From: Phycisphaerales bacterium
GTDB lineage: Bacteria > Planctomycetota > Phycisphaerae > Phycisphaerales > UBA1924
Length of the DNA: 49,777 nucleotides
Direction: 5' to 3'
Assembly: GCA_029260495.1 (NCBI GenBank)
Contig: JAJDDD010000022.1
Span: 1-49,777 of the forward strand
The notes under the pieces were generated by a model that worked only from the letters and a program-made list of their open reading frames with translations, did not search any database and had not been told where the DNA came from. The translations under genes were made by a program, and so were the position numbers. This document shows, one piece after another, positions 1 through 7,353 of the stretch (position 1 is its first letter; every line of letters begins with the position of its first letter).

Positions 1-1
1 T

Positions 2-319
2 GCCGCCTATGACCCCAACCGCCCCGGCTCTCAATACGCCGCCGCCATCGCCGCTGCCATCGGTTCACTCGTCAATATGAAGTACGGCCGCGACGATGAG
101 CTTGAGTCCGATGCCTGGGGCGTGCGCATCATGGCCGACGCTGGCTACGACCCGCGCTCCATGATTCGCGTCATGGAAATCCTCGCTGAATCCGCCGGCG
201 AAAACCGCCGGGCCGAGTTCTTCAGCACCCACCCCAACCCCGAAAACCGCATCGCCCAAATCCACGCCGCCATCCAGCGCATCTTCCCGGATGGCGTCCC
301 CGAACACCTCATTCCATAG
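2..319 (+). CDS. M48-family metalloprotease, C-terminal part (partial at window start)
   Basis: The frame is open from the first bases of the window to the stop at 317-319, so only the last 105 residues are present. The segment contains ELESDAWG, which fits the third zinc ligand (Glu) and following Asp of M48/Oma1-like peptidases. It ends with FFSTHPNPENRIAQI, the conserved S/T-H-P-x-P-x-x-R-I motif of the family. The HEXXH site must lie upstream, outside the window. Family knowledge: these are periplasmic or membrane-associated zinc endopeptidases (LoiP/BepA/YcaL type) that degrade misfolded envelope proteins. The subtype cannot be told from this fragment. Confidence 0.85.
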   Translation, partial: AAYDPNRPGSQYAAAIAAAIGSLVNMKYGRDDELESDAWGVRIMADAGYDPRSMIRVMEILAESAGENRRAEFFSTHPNPENRIAQIHAAIQRIFPDGVPEHLIP

Positions 320-356
320 CGTTTTTTCGAAATACAACCTAAGTTTGCTTCGCTGT

Positions 357-388
357 CATGAAAAATCGTAATTCCCTTTTTTTTCATG
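357..388. repeat. AT-rich inverted repeat between the protease and the FG-GAP gene
   Basis: CATGAAAAA (357-365) and TTTTTCATG (380-388) form a 9/9 inverted repeat around a 14-nt loop. The 3' arm is part of a run of eight T. It could be a weak bidirectional terminator for the protease gene or part of the promoter region of the next gene. The stem is A/T rich, so the call is tentative. Confidence 0.3.
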
Positions 389-482
389 CGATACACTGCG
401 ACAGGCTGAACGCGGCCAGTCCCCTCTTGGGCCATGAGCCGCGGACGCAACCCAGGAAGCCTCGCATGCGAAAGGGCTTTTC

Positions 483-1820
483 ATGAACACGCAGCATATT
501 TCAATTTGGCTCACCCTCTTAGTCGCAGTGTGTATAGGAGCGCCGGCGCAAGCTGATATCAAACACCAGCGTTTCAAACTCCTCGCAAGTGACGGCGCAG
601 CGGAAGATCAGTTCGGCGCCTCCGTTGCGACGAACGGTATAATTGCCGTCTTGGGCGCTGAATTTAATGACGCCAACGGTGCCAACTCCGGCTCAGCCTA
701 TGTCTTCAACATCACGACGGGAGAGCAGCTCTTCAAGCTCCTTCCAGACGACGGCGCCGCGGGTGATCACTTTGGTGGCTCCGTCGCAGTAAGCGGCACG
801 ATCACAGTCATCACCGCAAATGACGACAATGACAACGGCTCGCTATCCGGTTCAGCCTATGTCTTCGATGTGACAACGGGGCAGCAACTCTTCAAACTCC
901 TTCCAGATGATGGCTCAGCGTTCGGACGGTTTGGCTCCTCTGTCGCCGTAAATGAGACAACAATTGTGGTGGGCAGCAGAGATTCAGCGTATGTCTTCGA
1001 TGTGTTAACTGGACAACAGCTCTTCAAGCTACTCCCGGACGATGGCGCCGCTGGTCAAGGATTTGGCAAATCAGTTTCAGTAAGCGAGACAATCGCCGTC
1101 ATAGGCGCCAGTCGCGATAACGACAACGGTGGAAACTCCGGCTCTGCCTATCTCTTCGATGTGACAACGGGACTACAACTTTTCAAGCTCCTTCCAGATG
1201 ACGGCGCAGCAACTAATTTTTTCGGAGGTTCTGTCGCGGTAAACGGGATGAGGGCTATTGTTGGCGCGACCGGCGCCAGCGATAACGGCTTCTTTTCCGG
1301 TGCGGCATACGTCTTCGACGTCACAACGGGTTTACAACTCTTAAAGCTGCTCGCGAGCGACGGGGCGAGTCTCGATACCTTTGGCTCCTCCGTCGCACTA
1401 AGCGGGACGATCGCCGTCATAGGCGCCGCCAGCGACGATGATAGCGGCGACGCATCCGGATCAGCCTTCGCCTTCGACACGACGACGGGAAGAGAGCTTT
1501 TCAAACTCCTCCCCGGTGATCTGCTCTCCGATGATGGGGCGGCGGGAGATAACTTGGGCCGAACCGTCGCTGTGAGCGGAACAACAGCTGTCGTTGGTAG
1601 CCCCTTAGGGGATGACAATCGCGCCCTCTCATCCTCCGGCCAGGCCTATGTCTTCGATGTCTCACTTGCTGCCGATCTCAACGGTGACGGCTGTGTCGAC
1701 GCCGCCGACCTCGCCCAACTGCTCGGCGCCTGGGGAACCGTAGACCTTGACAGCAACGGCTTCACCAACGGCGCCGACCTCGCGCTCCTCCTCGGAAGCT
1801 GGCGCCAGGGCTGTTCGTAA
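483..1820 (+). CDS. Secreted FG-GAP/integrin-like repeat protein with dockerin-like C-terminus
   Basis: This is a 445-residue protein with a signal peptide (hydrophobic core about residues 8-20, likely cleavage after APAQA near residue 25). Seven tandem repeats of about 50-55 residues follow, each built as LLPDDGAAGDxFGxSVAVSG...AVIGA...SGSAYVFDVTTG. This is the FG-GAP/beta-propeller pattern seen in many planctomycete surface proteins. The last ~50 residues carry two Asp/Asn-rich loops (DLNGDGCVDAADLAQLLG and a degenerate DLDSNGFTNGADLALLLG), resembling type I dockerin calcium-binding repeats. The protein is probably exported and structural or adhesive; no catalytic site is visible. The repeats are also evident at DNA level. 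There is no clear Shine-Dalgarno before this ATG; it was chosen because it directly precedes the signal peptide. A paralogue with the same tail lies at the right end of the window. Confidence 0.75.
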   Translation: MNTQHISIWLTLLVAVCIGAPAQADIKHQRFKLLASDGAAEDQFGASVATNGIIAVLGAEFNDANGANSGSAYVFNITTGEQLFKLLPDDGAAGDHFGGSVAVSGTITVITANDDNDNGSLSGSAYVFDVTTGQQLFKLLPDDGSAFGRFGSSVAVNETTIVVGSRDSAYVFDVLTGQQLFKLLPDDGAAGQGFGKSVSVSETIAVIGASRDNDNGGNSGSAYLFDVTTGLQLFKLLPDDGAATNFFGGSVAVNGMRAIVGATGASDNGFFSGAAYVFDVTTGLQLLKLLASDGASLDTFGSSVALSGTIAVIGAASDDDSGDASGSAFAFDTTTGRELFKLLPGDLLSDDGAAGDNLGRTVAVSGTTAVVGSPLGDDNRALSSSGQAYVFDVSLAADLNGDGCVDAADLAQLLGAWGTVDLDSNGFTNGADLALLLGSWRQGCS

Positions 1821-1953
1821 TCAATCTTCCGCCGCTTCAGTCAGAACAGCAGTTGAGCATACTCAACACAATAAAGTAGGATTTTTAAGCCCGCAGCGCT
1901 TCAAGAAAGCGCCGAACGCCGCAAGCGCAACGCGTCCATAACAGCGCCCCGCC

Positions 1954-2700
1954 CTACACCTCGTCCGCCTTCGCGATCTGCCATTCTTCCAGTTCGATCG
2001 GCGCCTGCCTGCCGAAAATCGTCACCAGCACACGCACAAGACCCTTCTCAGGCAGCAACTCGTCCACCGTGCCCTCGTAGTTCTCGAACGGCCCTTCCCG
2101 GATGATGACGTTCTCCCCCTTCTCGTACACCATCTTGACCGTCGGCACGTCCTCGGGCTTGCGCGAATCAAGCAGCATCTTCTCAATCTCGTGCGCCGCC
2201 ATCGGCGTCGGACGTCCCGCAGCCCCAACGAAATCCCCGACCCCCGTCGTTTCCTTAATCAGGAAGAACACATCCTGCGGAATCCGACCATCATCCTCAA
2301 GCTTCATCTCAACAAACACATACCCCGGATACAGCTTCGTCTCCGTAATGCGCTGCCGGCCGCCTTTAATCGTCTTTGTCTTTTCCGTAGGCACCAAAAT
2401 CCGCGCCACCAGGTGCGTCATCGCCTCGATCTGCACCTTTCGCAGCAGCGTATCCCGAACGTAGCTCTCCTTGTTCGACGCCACACGCAGCACAAACCAG
2501 TTCATCCCCGGCGCCACCATCGGTTCGTCATCTTCGCCGTCCGCAGTGATGAGGTCCGTGCGCTCATTCGGCCGCCCGTCAAGCGCGTCAACATCTGCGC
2601 CATCGCTTGGCGCCGGTGCAGCGCCTGGTACAGCGGCGCTCTCGTCATTCGCTGGCTCATTGACGGCGGCGGTTTCAGGATCGGCGTTTTCGATGGTCAT
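1954..2700 (-). CDS. nusG: Transcription termination/antitermination protein NusG
   Basis: NusG binds RNA polymerase and links it to Rho or the ribosome. From the ATG at 2700 the protein has 248 residues. Residues 1-65 are an acidic, Ala/Pro-rich, probably disordered extension. The NGN domain starts at about residue 66 (MNWFVLRV, matching the WY/WF-V start of NusG proteins) and includes LYPGYVFVEM. The C-terminal KOW domain is visible as the GPFENYEGTVDELLPEKG segment. A TTG further upstream (2742) is in frame, but the ATG at 2700 has a GAGG element upstream and gives a cleaner N-terminus. The gene is last in the tuf-rpmG-secE-nusG block and converges on the FG-GAP gene. Normal NusG is about 180 residues, so the extension is unusual in length. 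Confidence 0.95.
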   Translation of the reverse strand: MTIENADPETAAVNEPANDESAAVPGAAPAPSDGADVDALDGRPNERTDLITADGEDDEPMVAPGMNWFVLRVASNKESYVRDTLLRKVQIEAMTHLVARILVPTEKTKTIKGGRQRITETKLYPGYVFVEMKLEDDGRIPQDVFFLIKETTGVGDFVGAAGRPTPMAAHEIEKMLLDSRKPEDVPTVKMVYEKGENVIIREGPFENYEGTVDELLPEKGLVRVLVTIFGRQAPIELEEWQIAKADEV

Positions 2701-2805
2701 AGCTGGGCGCCTCGCAACATGGCGTAGAGAAACTTGTTTCAATCAATCAGGGAAGTTCGCAGGTGCGGAATACCGAGTGAGTCCAGAGGCCAGGACGTGC
2801 AACTC

Positions 2806-3216
2806 TTAGGTCGTCTCAAGCACTTTGATCCACTGGAAAAACGCTGAAAATACAAGATCGGTGACGAACAACACCGCCGCGATGATCACACTCACCACGA
2901 TGACAACCCACGTCGACCCGACAATCTCGCGCCGGCTCGACCAGTTCACCTTCTGCATCTCCCCTTCGGTCGCAATAAAAAACTCGACCGACCTGTGTTT
3001 AATCGCGACGATCCAGTAAATGACGATCGCGCTGATAATCGCAATCGCTCCTGCAACTCCAGCCTGCAAGAACAATCGCTTGTCATCTGCCATATCGACC
3101 GCGACAAGCTCACCCCAGACCCACATCGCCCCCGCAAGCATGAGAGCGCCCGCGCCGACGGCGGTCATCATTCGCGTCCAATACCCCTGACCTGCTTTAT
3201 AGATGCCGAAGGACAT
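2806..3216 (-). CDS. secE: Preprotein translocase subunit SecE
   Basis: SecE is the small clamp subunit of the SecYEG translocon in the inner membrane. It is 136 residues from the ATG at 3216, which has a GAGAAG ribosome-binding site about 3-8 nt upstream; the longer open frame would run into tRNA-Trp. There are three hydrophobic segments at about residues 19-41, 52-77 and 105-130. The conserved amphipathic stretch before the last helix is present (FFIATEGEMQKVNWSSRREI, cf. the family's EM-KV-WPSR-E motif). Its position between tRNA-Trp and nusG is the classical bacterial arrangement and supports the identification. Confidence 0.93.
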   Translation of the reverse strand: MSFGIYKAGQGYWTRMMTAVGAGALMLAGAMWVWGELVAVDMADDKRLFLQAGVAGAIAIISAIVIYWIVAIKHRSVEFFIATEGEMQKVNWSSRREIVGSTWVVIVVSVIIAAVLFVTDLVFSAFFQWIKVLETT

Positions 3217-3280
3217 GACTTCTCGCAATCTTCCAAAACTTTGTGTGTCCGGTCCCAACGCCGATTCGTCGCCGATCAAA

Positions 3281-3354
3281 CACGCCGGGAGTGACTCGAA
3301 CACTCAACCTGCGGATTTGGAATCCGCTGCTCTACCAAATTGAGCTACCGGCGT
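3281..3354 (-). tRNA. trnW: tRNA-Trp (anticodon CCA)
   Basis: On the minus strand the acceptor stem ACGCCGG pairs fully with CCGGCGT. The anticodon stem GCGGA/TCCGC closes the loop TTCCAAA, giving anticodon CCA. The T arm is GAGTG-TTCGAGT-CACTC. The discriminator is G, as is usual for tRNA-Trp, and no 3' CCA is encoded. It sits directly upstream of secE, the standard trpT-secE-nusG arrangement. Confidence 0.96.
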
Positions 3355-3420
3355 CCGCTTCAACAAACTCCGACGACTGCACTCATCCCAAAGCAACGCC
3401 TCAGGAAGAGACTCGCCGGC

Positions 3421-3600
3421 TTACTTCCTCTTGATCTTGTGGATCGTGTGCGTGCGAAGTCGTGGGCTGTACTTCTTGAGCCCTTCCTTCATCTTCTCAG
3501 GAAGCCCGCCCTTCAAGTTCATCTGAGTGCGATAGTTCAAATCCCCGCACTCGGTGCACTGAAGCCAAACAAACTCGCGACCGCCCTTTTTCTTCGCCAT
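3421..3600 (-). CDS. rpmG: 50S ribosomal protein L33
   Basis: This is a 59-residue protein, MAKKKGGREFVWLQCTECG at the N-terminus and HTIHKIKRK at the end. The first zinc-ribbon half (CTEC, Cys15 and Cys18), the following NYRTQMN (cf. NYxTxKN) and the terminal H-T-x-H-K of L33 are recognisable. The second CxxC pair expected just before the HT-HK tail is replaced by SPRL, so the protein has only half of a zinc ribbon, and the middle is a little longer than usual. The position between tuf and tRNA-Trp/secE is the normal place for rpmG. Confidence 0.9.
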   Translation of the reverse strand: MAKKKGGREFVWLQCTECGDLNYRTQMNLKGGLPEKMKEGLKKYSPRLRTHTIHKIKRK

Positions 3601-3748
3601 GACTGGTGTCCATCAAGGCCCCTCGCGCAAAGCACGGGGGCTTAAGATCAATCGTTCTTCGTACCTGAAAACCAACGAGCCCGACGACGCCGGACCCGCT
3701 GATAAATCATTCGCCGAACCCGCCTCAAAGTCGAGACGGATGCTTTTT

Positions 3749-4948
3749 TTATTCAAGAATCTTCGTCACGACGCCCGAGCCAACCGTCCGGCCACCCTCA
3801 CGAACAGCAAAACGCAGGCCCTCTTCCATCGCGATCGGCTTGTCGCCAAGATCCACTTTCACCTCAATGTTGTCCCCGGGCATGCACATCTCCGCCCCAA
3901 CCAACTCCACCTGCCCAGTCACATCCGTCGTGCGGAAGTAAAACTGCGGCTTGTAGTTCGTGAAGAACGGCGTGTGTCGCCCGCCCTCCTCCTTGGTCAA
4001 AACGTACACCTCGCCCATGAACTTCGTGTGCGGCGTGATCGAACCGGGCTTACAAAGCACCTGCCCACGCTCGATGTCATCCTTCTCAACACCGCGAAGC
4101 AGGCACCCAACGTTGTCACCCGCCAAGCCCTCTTCCAGCGACTTGTTGAACATCTCAACTCCGGTGATGGTCGACTTCGCCGGCGCAGGCGTCAGGCCCA
4201 CGATCTCAACCGGATCGCCAACCTTGATAATGCCGCGCTCAATCCGACCCGTCGCAACCGTTCCGCGACCCTTGATCGAGAAGACATCCTCCACCGACAT
4301 AAGGAACGGCTTGTCCTGTTCGCGCTCCGGCTCCGGAACGTATGAGTCCATCGCATCGAACAAATCCTCGATGCACTTGTTCGTAGCGTCGTCCGCTGGA
4401 TTCTCCATCGCAGCCTTCGCATTTCCGCGAATAATCGGAGTGTCATCGCCGGGGAACTCGTACTTATTCAAAAGCTCGCGAACTTCAAGCTCCACAAGCT
4501 CAAGCAACTCTTCGTCATCAACAAGATCAACCTTGTTCAGGAACACAACGATGTGCGGCACATTCACCTGACGCGCAAGCAACACATGCTCTCGCGTCTG
4601 AGGCATCGGGCCGTCCGCCGCGGAAACCACCAGAATCGCCGCATCCATCTGGGCGGCGCCGGTGATCATGTTCTTCACAAAGTCGGCGTGACCCGGGCAA
4701 TCAACATGCGCATAGTGCCGATTGTCCGTCTCGTATTCCGTGTGAGACGCCGCAATGGTCACCGTCTTCGAGGCGTCACGAACCGTGCCGCCCTTCGTCA
4801 CCTCGGCGTAGCTCTTCGCGGTGAAGCCATACTTGTGCGCCGAACGAGCGGACATCGCCGCAGTCAGCGTGCTTTTGCCATGGTCAATATGACCGATCGT
4901 GCCGACATTGACATGCGGCTTAGTTCTTTCAAAAACGCCCTTAGCCAT
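3749..4948 (-). CDS. tuf: Translation elongation factor Tu
   Basis: EF-Tu delivers aminoacyl-tRNA to the ribosome as a GTP complex. At 399 residues it is full length. All GTPase motifs are present: P-loop GHIDHGKST (residues 19-27), DCPGH, NKVD, and the switch I region ([13 protein letters not shown]). The beta-barrel domains 2 and 3 follow ([36 protein letters not shown]), ending GVVTKILE. The gene lies between tRNA-Thr (about 300 nt upstream) and rpmG on the same strand. No second tuf copy is in the window. Confidence 0.98.
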   Translation of the reverse strand: MAKGVFERTKPHVNVGTIGHIDHGKSTLTAAMSARSAHKYGFTAKSYAEVTKGGTVRDASKTVTIAASHTEYETDNRHYAHVDCPGHADFVKNMITGAAQMDAAILVVSAADGPMPQTREHVLLARQVNVPHIVVFLNKVDLVDDEELLELVELEVRELLNKYEFPGDDTPIIRGNAKAAMENPADDATNKCIEDLFDAMDSYVPEPEREQDKPFLMSVEDVFSIKGRGTVATGRIERGIIKVGDPVEIVGLTPAPAKSTITGVEMFNKSLEEGLAGDNVGCLLRGVEKDDIERGQVLCKPGSITPHTKFMGEVYVLTKEEGGRHTPFFTNYKPQFYFRTTDVTGQVELVGAEMCMPGDNIEVKVDLGDKPIAMEEGLRFAVREGGRTVGSGVVTKILE

Positions 4949-5249
4949 TTCGGCGCAACCTCCACCAAATCTGAGCCGCCCAAACTCGAAAGATCGAGCC
5001 GGCCCGATTTACATTCTTCGTGTCCACTCACCTGCCGGCACAACCGACAGGGACTCTTCTTCGCCCCAGCTTACATTCGCCGGAGCTTCTTCACCGGTGA
5101 CGACCGCCGCCACCATGAAAAACTTCAGACTACCCGCATCCTTTAAGATCCGGTGTGATCTGTCTAAATCTTCGCGCCAATGCGGAAAACGGCTTTTCTC
5201 ATCAGGATCCAAAACACGCCTGACGCCGCCACCCACCTTCCGGGGAACA
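4949..5249 (-). other. Gene-free leader between tRNA-Thr and tuf
   Basis: These 301 nt hold no convincing coding frame and no further tRNA. In many bacteria this interval carries tRNA-Tyr/Gly/Thr genes, but none is visible here. It probably contains the tuf leader; I could not assign a specific promoter or attenuator. Confidence 0.5.
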
Positions 5250-5321
5250 AGCCACCGATGGGACTTGAACCCATGACCTCACCCTTACCAAGGGTGTGCT
5301 CTACCACTGAGCTACGGTGGC
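5250..5321 (-). tRNA. trnT: tRNA-Thr (anticodon GGT)
   Basis: The acceptor stem GCCACCG pairs with CGGTGGC. The D arm is GCTC...GAGC. The anticodon stem CACCC/GGGTG closes the loop TTGGTAA, giving GGT (Thr). The T arm is ATGGG-TTCAAGT-CCCAT. The discriminator base is T and CCA is not encoded. It lies upstream of tuf on the same strand, the usual tRNA-Thr/tuf linkage. Confidence 0.95.
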
Positions 5322-5630
5322 GGCCCATCACCCATCAACCTGAACTCGGGCGAGCCGGAAAACATACCCACGCCGCCCCTCCCCTTCAAGTGCTCGGACG
5401 CACCGCAGTCAAAAGACCCCCGCTTTGGCTCATCTTCTCGTACGCCCACAAACTCGCCAAAAGACACCACAATCGTCATTCGAGCGCCAGGTCGGCCGGC
5501 TCTCTGCCGCTGCCGTCCCGGAAGACCTTGGATTTTGGGGTGGCGTTACACTTTGACAAAGAAAGGCCTGGCAGCGGAGCCGAGGAGCCGGATCGAGTTC
5601 AAATGGGACATATCAGCTGAAATCACCATT
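5322..5630. other. Intergenic region between tRNA-Thr and the AlkD-like gene
   Basis: About 310 nt separate two divergently oriented units. Short open frames cross it, but none has a recognisable product. It presumably contains the promoters of the tRNA-Thr/tuf unit (minus) and of the alkylation-repair gene (plus). Confidence 0.4.
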
Positions 5631-6296
5631 ATGACCTTGAAAGAAACCCTCACCCAGCTCGAGGCGCTCGGTGACGAGAAGAGACGCGCCCACAACATCA
5701 AAAACGGCGCCGGCGACAATCAGTTCGGCGCCAAGCTCGGCGACATCCGGAAGCTGGCGAAGAAAATCAAGACCAACCATGAGTTGGCCATGGCGCTCTG
5801 GGAGACTGGCAACATCGACGCCCAACTCCTGGCAACCCTCCTGATCAAGCCAAAGTCGCTGACCGCTGACGAAATGGACCGGATGGTGCGATCCGTCACC
5901 TTTGTGCAGGTGGCAGATTGGCTCAACTCGTATGTCGTCAAACACCACCCCGACAAGGAAACGCTTCGCCAGGGGTGGATGGCCGATGATGACCCCATGG
6001 CTGCCCGCGCTGGCTGGAGTTTGACCACCGAAAGGGTCGTCAAGAGTCCGGAAGGGATCGACCTCCCCGCGCTTCTGGAACGTATCGAGTCCGAAATGGG
6101 GGGCGCCGCTCCGGAAGTGCAATGGACCATGAACTGCTCACTTGCGGAAATCGGAATCAACTTCCCCGCCCATCGCAAGCGGGCCCTCGCCATCGGAGAG
6201 ACGTTGGGGATCTATCGCGACTATCCCTGTTCCAAAAGCTGCACATCACCCTTCGCCCCGATCTGGATCAACGAAATGGTGAGCCGCCAAGGCTAA
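5631..6296 (+). CDS. DNA alkylation repair enzyme, AlkD-like HEAT-repeat family
   Basis: This is a 221-residue protein starting at the ATG at 5631 (MTLKETL); the frame is open further upstream, but that part does not look like protein. The sequence is all helical, with HEAT-like repeats, and includes FGAKLGDIRKLAK, an N-terminal hallmark of this COG4912/DNA_alkylation family. The C-terminal tail YPCSKSCTSPFAPIWINEM is typical of the same family. Known members such as Bacillus AlkD are glycosylases removing N3- and N7-alkylated purines; the exact substrate here is not established. The gene stands alone between tRNA-Thr and the gmhB-like operon. Confidence 0.8.
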   Translation: MTLKETLTQLEALGDEKRRAHNIKNGAGDNQFGAKLGDIRKLAKKIKTNHELAMALWETGNIDAQLLATLLIKPKSLTADEMDRMVRSVTFVQVADWLNSYVVKHHPDKETLRQGWMADDDPMAARAGWSLTTERVVKSPEGIDLPALLERIESEMGGAAPEVQWTMNCSLAEIGINFPAHRKRALAIGETLGIYRDYPCSKSCTSPFAPIWINEMVSRQG

Positions 6297-6463
6297 ACCG
6301 AATCCGCAATCAAGACGATCGTGCCGGCCATCGTGAGACAACTGATCGGATTGAACATTCGCAATAATGAGCTATTGACCGTCGCCCCATCACCCAGGCC
6401 ATCGCCCCACACCCCATCCAACTTTCTCGTCTACCCCCAATCCCGCTGCTATCCTCACCTCCT

Positions 6464-7039
6464 ATGCCCTGCGCCGTCTTTCTCGATCGTGATGACACCA
6501 TCATTCACTGCCGCTCCGTCACCGAAGATGGGGATCTCGGCGACCCTTCTCTCGTCAAGCTCATCGACGGCGTCCCCGAGGCCTGCGCCAAGCTCGCCAA
6601 AGCCGGTTTTAAACTCATCGTCATCTCCAATCAGGGCGGCGTCGCGCGAGGCGCGTACACCGAAAACGACGTGAACCTTGTCCACGATGAGGTCAATCGC
6701 CAACTCAATGGCCTCATCGACCATTTCTATTTCTGTCCCTTCCACCCCAAAGGCGCTGTCGCTGCCTACCGCCGCGAGCATCCCTCCCGCAAGCCCCATC
6801 CCGGCATGCTCTGGGCTGCACACAGCGACCACCGCATCGACCTCAAACGCTCCTGGATGGTTGGCGACGCTCTCCGTGACTGTCAGGCAGGCCGAGCCGC
6901 TGCCTGCGAAACCGTGTTGATCTCAAACGAAAAACCCACTGGCACAGACGCTTCCTTCGTCGATCACGTCGTCCCTGATATCACCGCTGCTGCTCGCATC
7001 ATCCTCAAGGCACAGAAAGCGCAGGGAGCGCCGGCGTGA
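6464..7039 (+). CDS. gmhB: HAD-family phosphatase, GmhB-like (heptose bisphosphate phosphatase)
   Basis: This is a 191-residue HAD-IIIA phosphatase. Motif I is FLDRDDT (Asp8 and Asp10, nucleophile and acid/base); motif II is ISNQGG (Ser55); RKPHPGM supplies the lysine of motif III; and VGDALRD (Asp135) is motif IV. GmhB removes the 7-phosphate of D-glycero-D-manno-heptose 1,7-bisphosphate during LPS heptose synthesis; histidinol-phosphatases share the fold. The zinc loop has the first pair (CPFH, residues 91-94), but the later CxC is missing (EHPSRK). The stop overlaps the start of the next gene (GTGA), and a heptosyltransferase follows in the same operon, which favours the heptose role. Confidence 0.8.
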   Translation: MPCAVFLDRDDTIIHCRSVTEDGDLGDPSLVKLIDGVPEACAKLAKAGFKLIVISNQGGVARGAYTENDVNLVHDEVNRQLNGLIDHFYFCPFHPKGAVAAYRREHPSRKPHPGMLWAAHSDHRIDLKRSWMVGDALRDCQAGRAAACETVLISNEKPTGTDASFVDHVVPDITAAARIILKAQKAQGAPA

Positions 7040-7353
7040 ACGCTTCGAGTTCCGCTGTCACACTCCGCGCCCATCTTGGGCAACCGCTCGCAGACCAGGC
7101 CATCCGCAGCACCGTTATCGCGACCGCCCACGCCATCGCAGAACGCACCGGTGTCGAGTTGCTCGATATCCACGCGACCGATGACGCCGTCACCGCATGC
7201 CTTGCCAGCGATCGCATCGCCGCCCTCGGCTTCGCCGCTGAGCTTCGCCGTCTGACCAACGCCTGGCATACGACCAAGTTCGGCGCCCCCCTCTGGGGTC
7301 CAGAGCCCGAGCATGAAGATGAGGACGCTACCAGCCGGAACACCGACCCATGA
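7036..7353 (+). CDS. Small protein of unknown function in a heptose/LPS operon
   Basis: This 105-residue protein starts at a GTG inside the stop of the gmhB-like gene and stops inside the ATG of the heptosyltransferase gene. Such overlaps on both sides strongly argue that it is translated. I do not recognise the family. It has an alpha/beta-looking N-terminal part (residues 1-80) with ADQAIRSTVIATAHAIAERTG as a likely helix, then an acidic tail (EPEHEDEDATS). There is no signal peptide or membrane segment, so it is probably cytoplasmic. Confidence 0.7.
   Translation: MNASSSAVTLRAHLGQPLADQAIRSTVIATAHAIAERTGVELLDIHATDDAVTACLASDRIAALGFAAELRRLTNAWHTTKFGAPLWGPEPEHEDEDATSRNTDP

Noticed and set aside
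65-450. Minus-strand open frames opposite the protease end
   Set aside because: Antisense shadows of the M48 gene; no ribosome-binding site or recognisable product.
1886-1935. Hairpin GCGCTT/AAGCGC near the ends of the FG-GAP and nusG genes as a terminator
   Set aside because: Six-base stem with no T-run on the downstream side in either direction.
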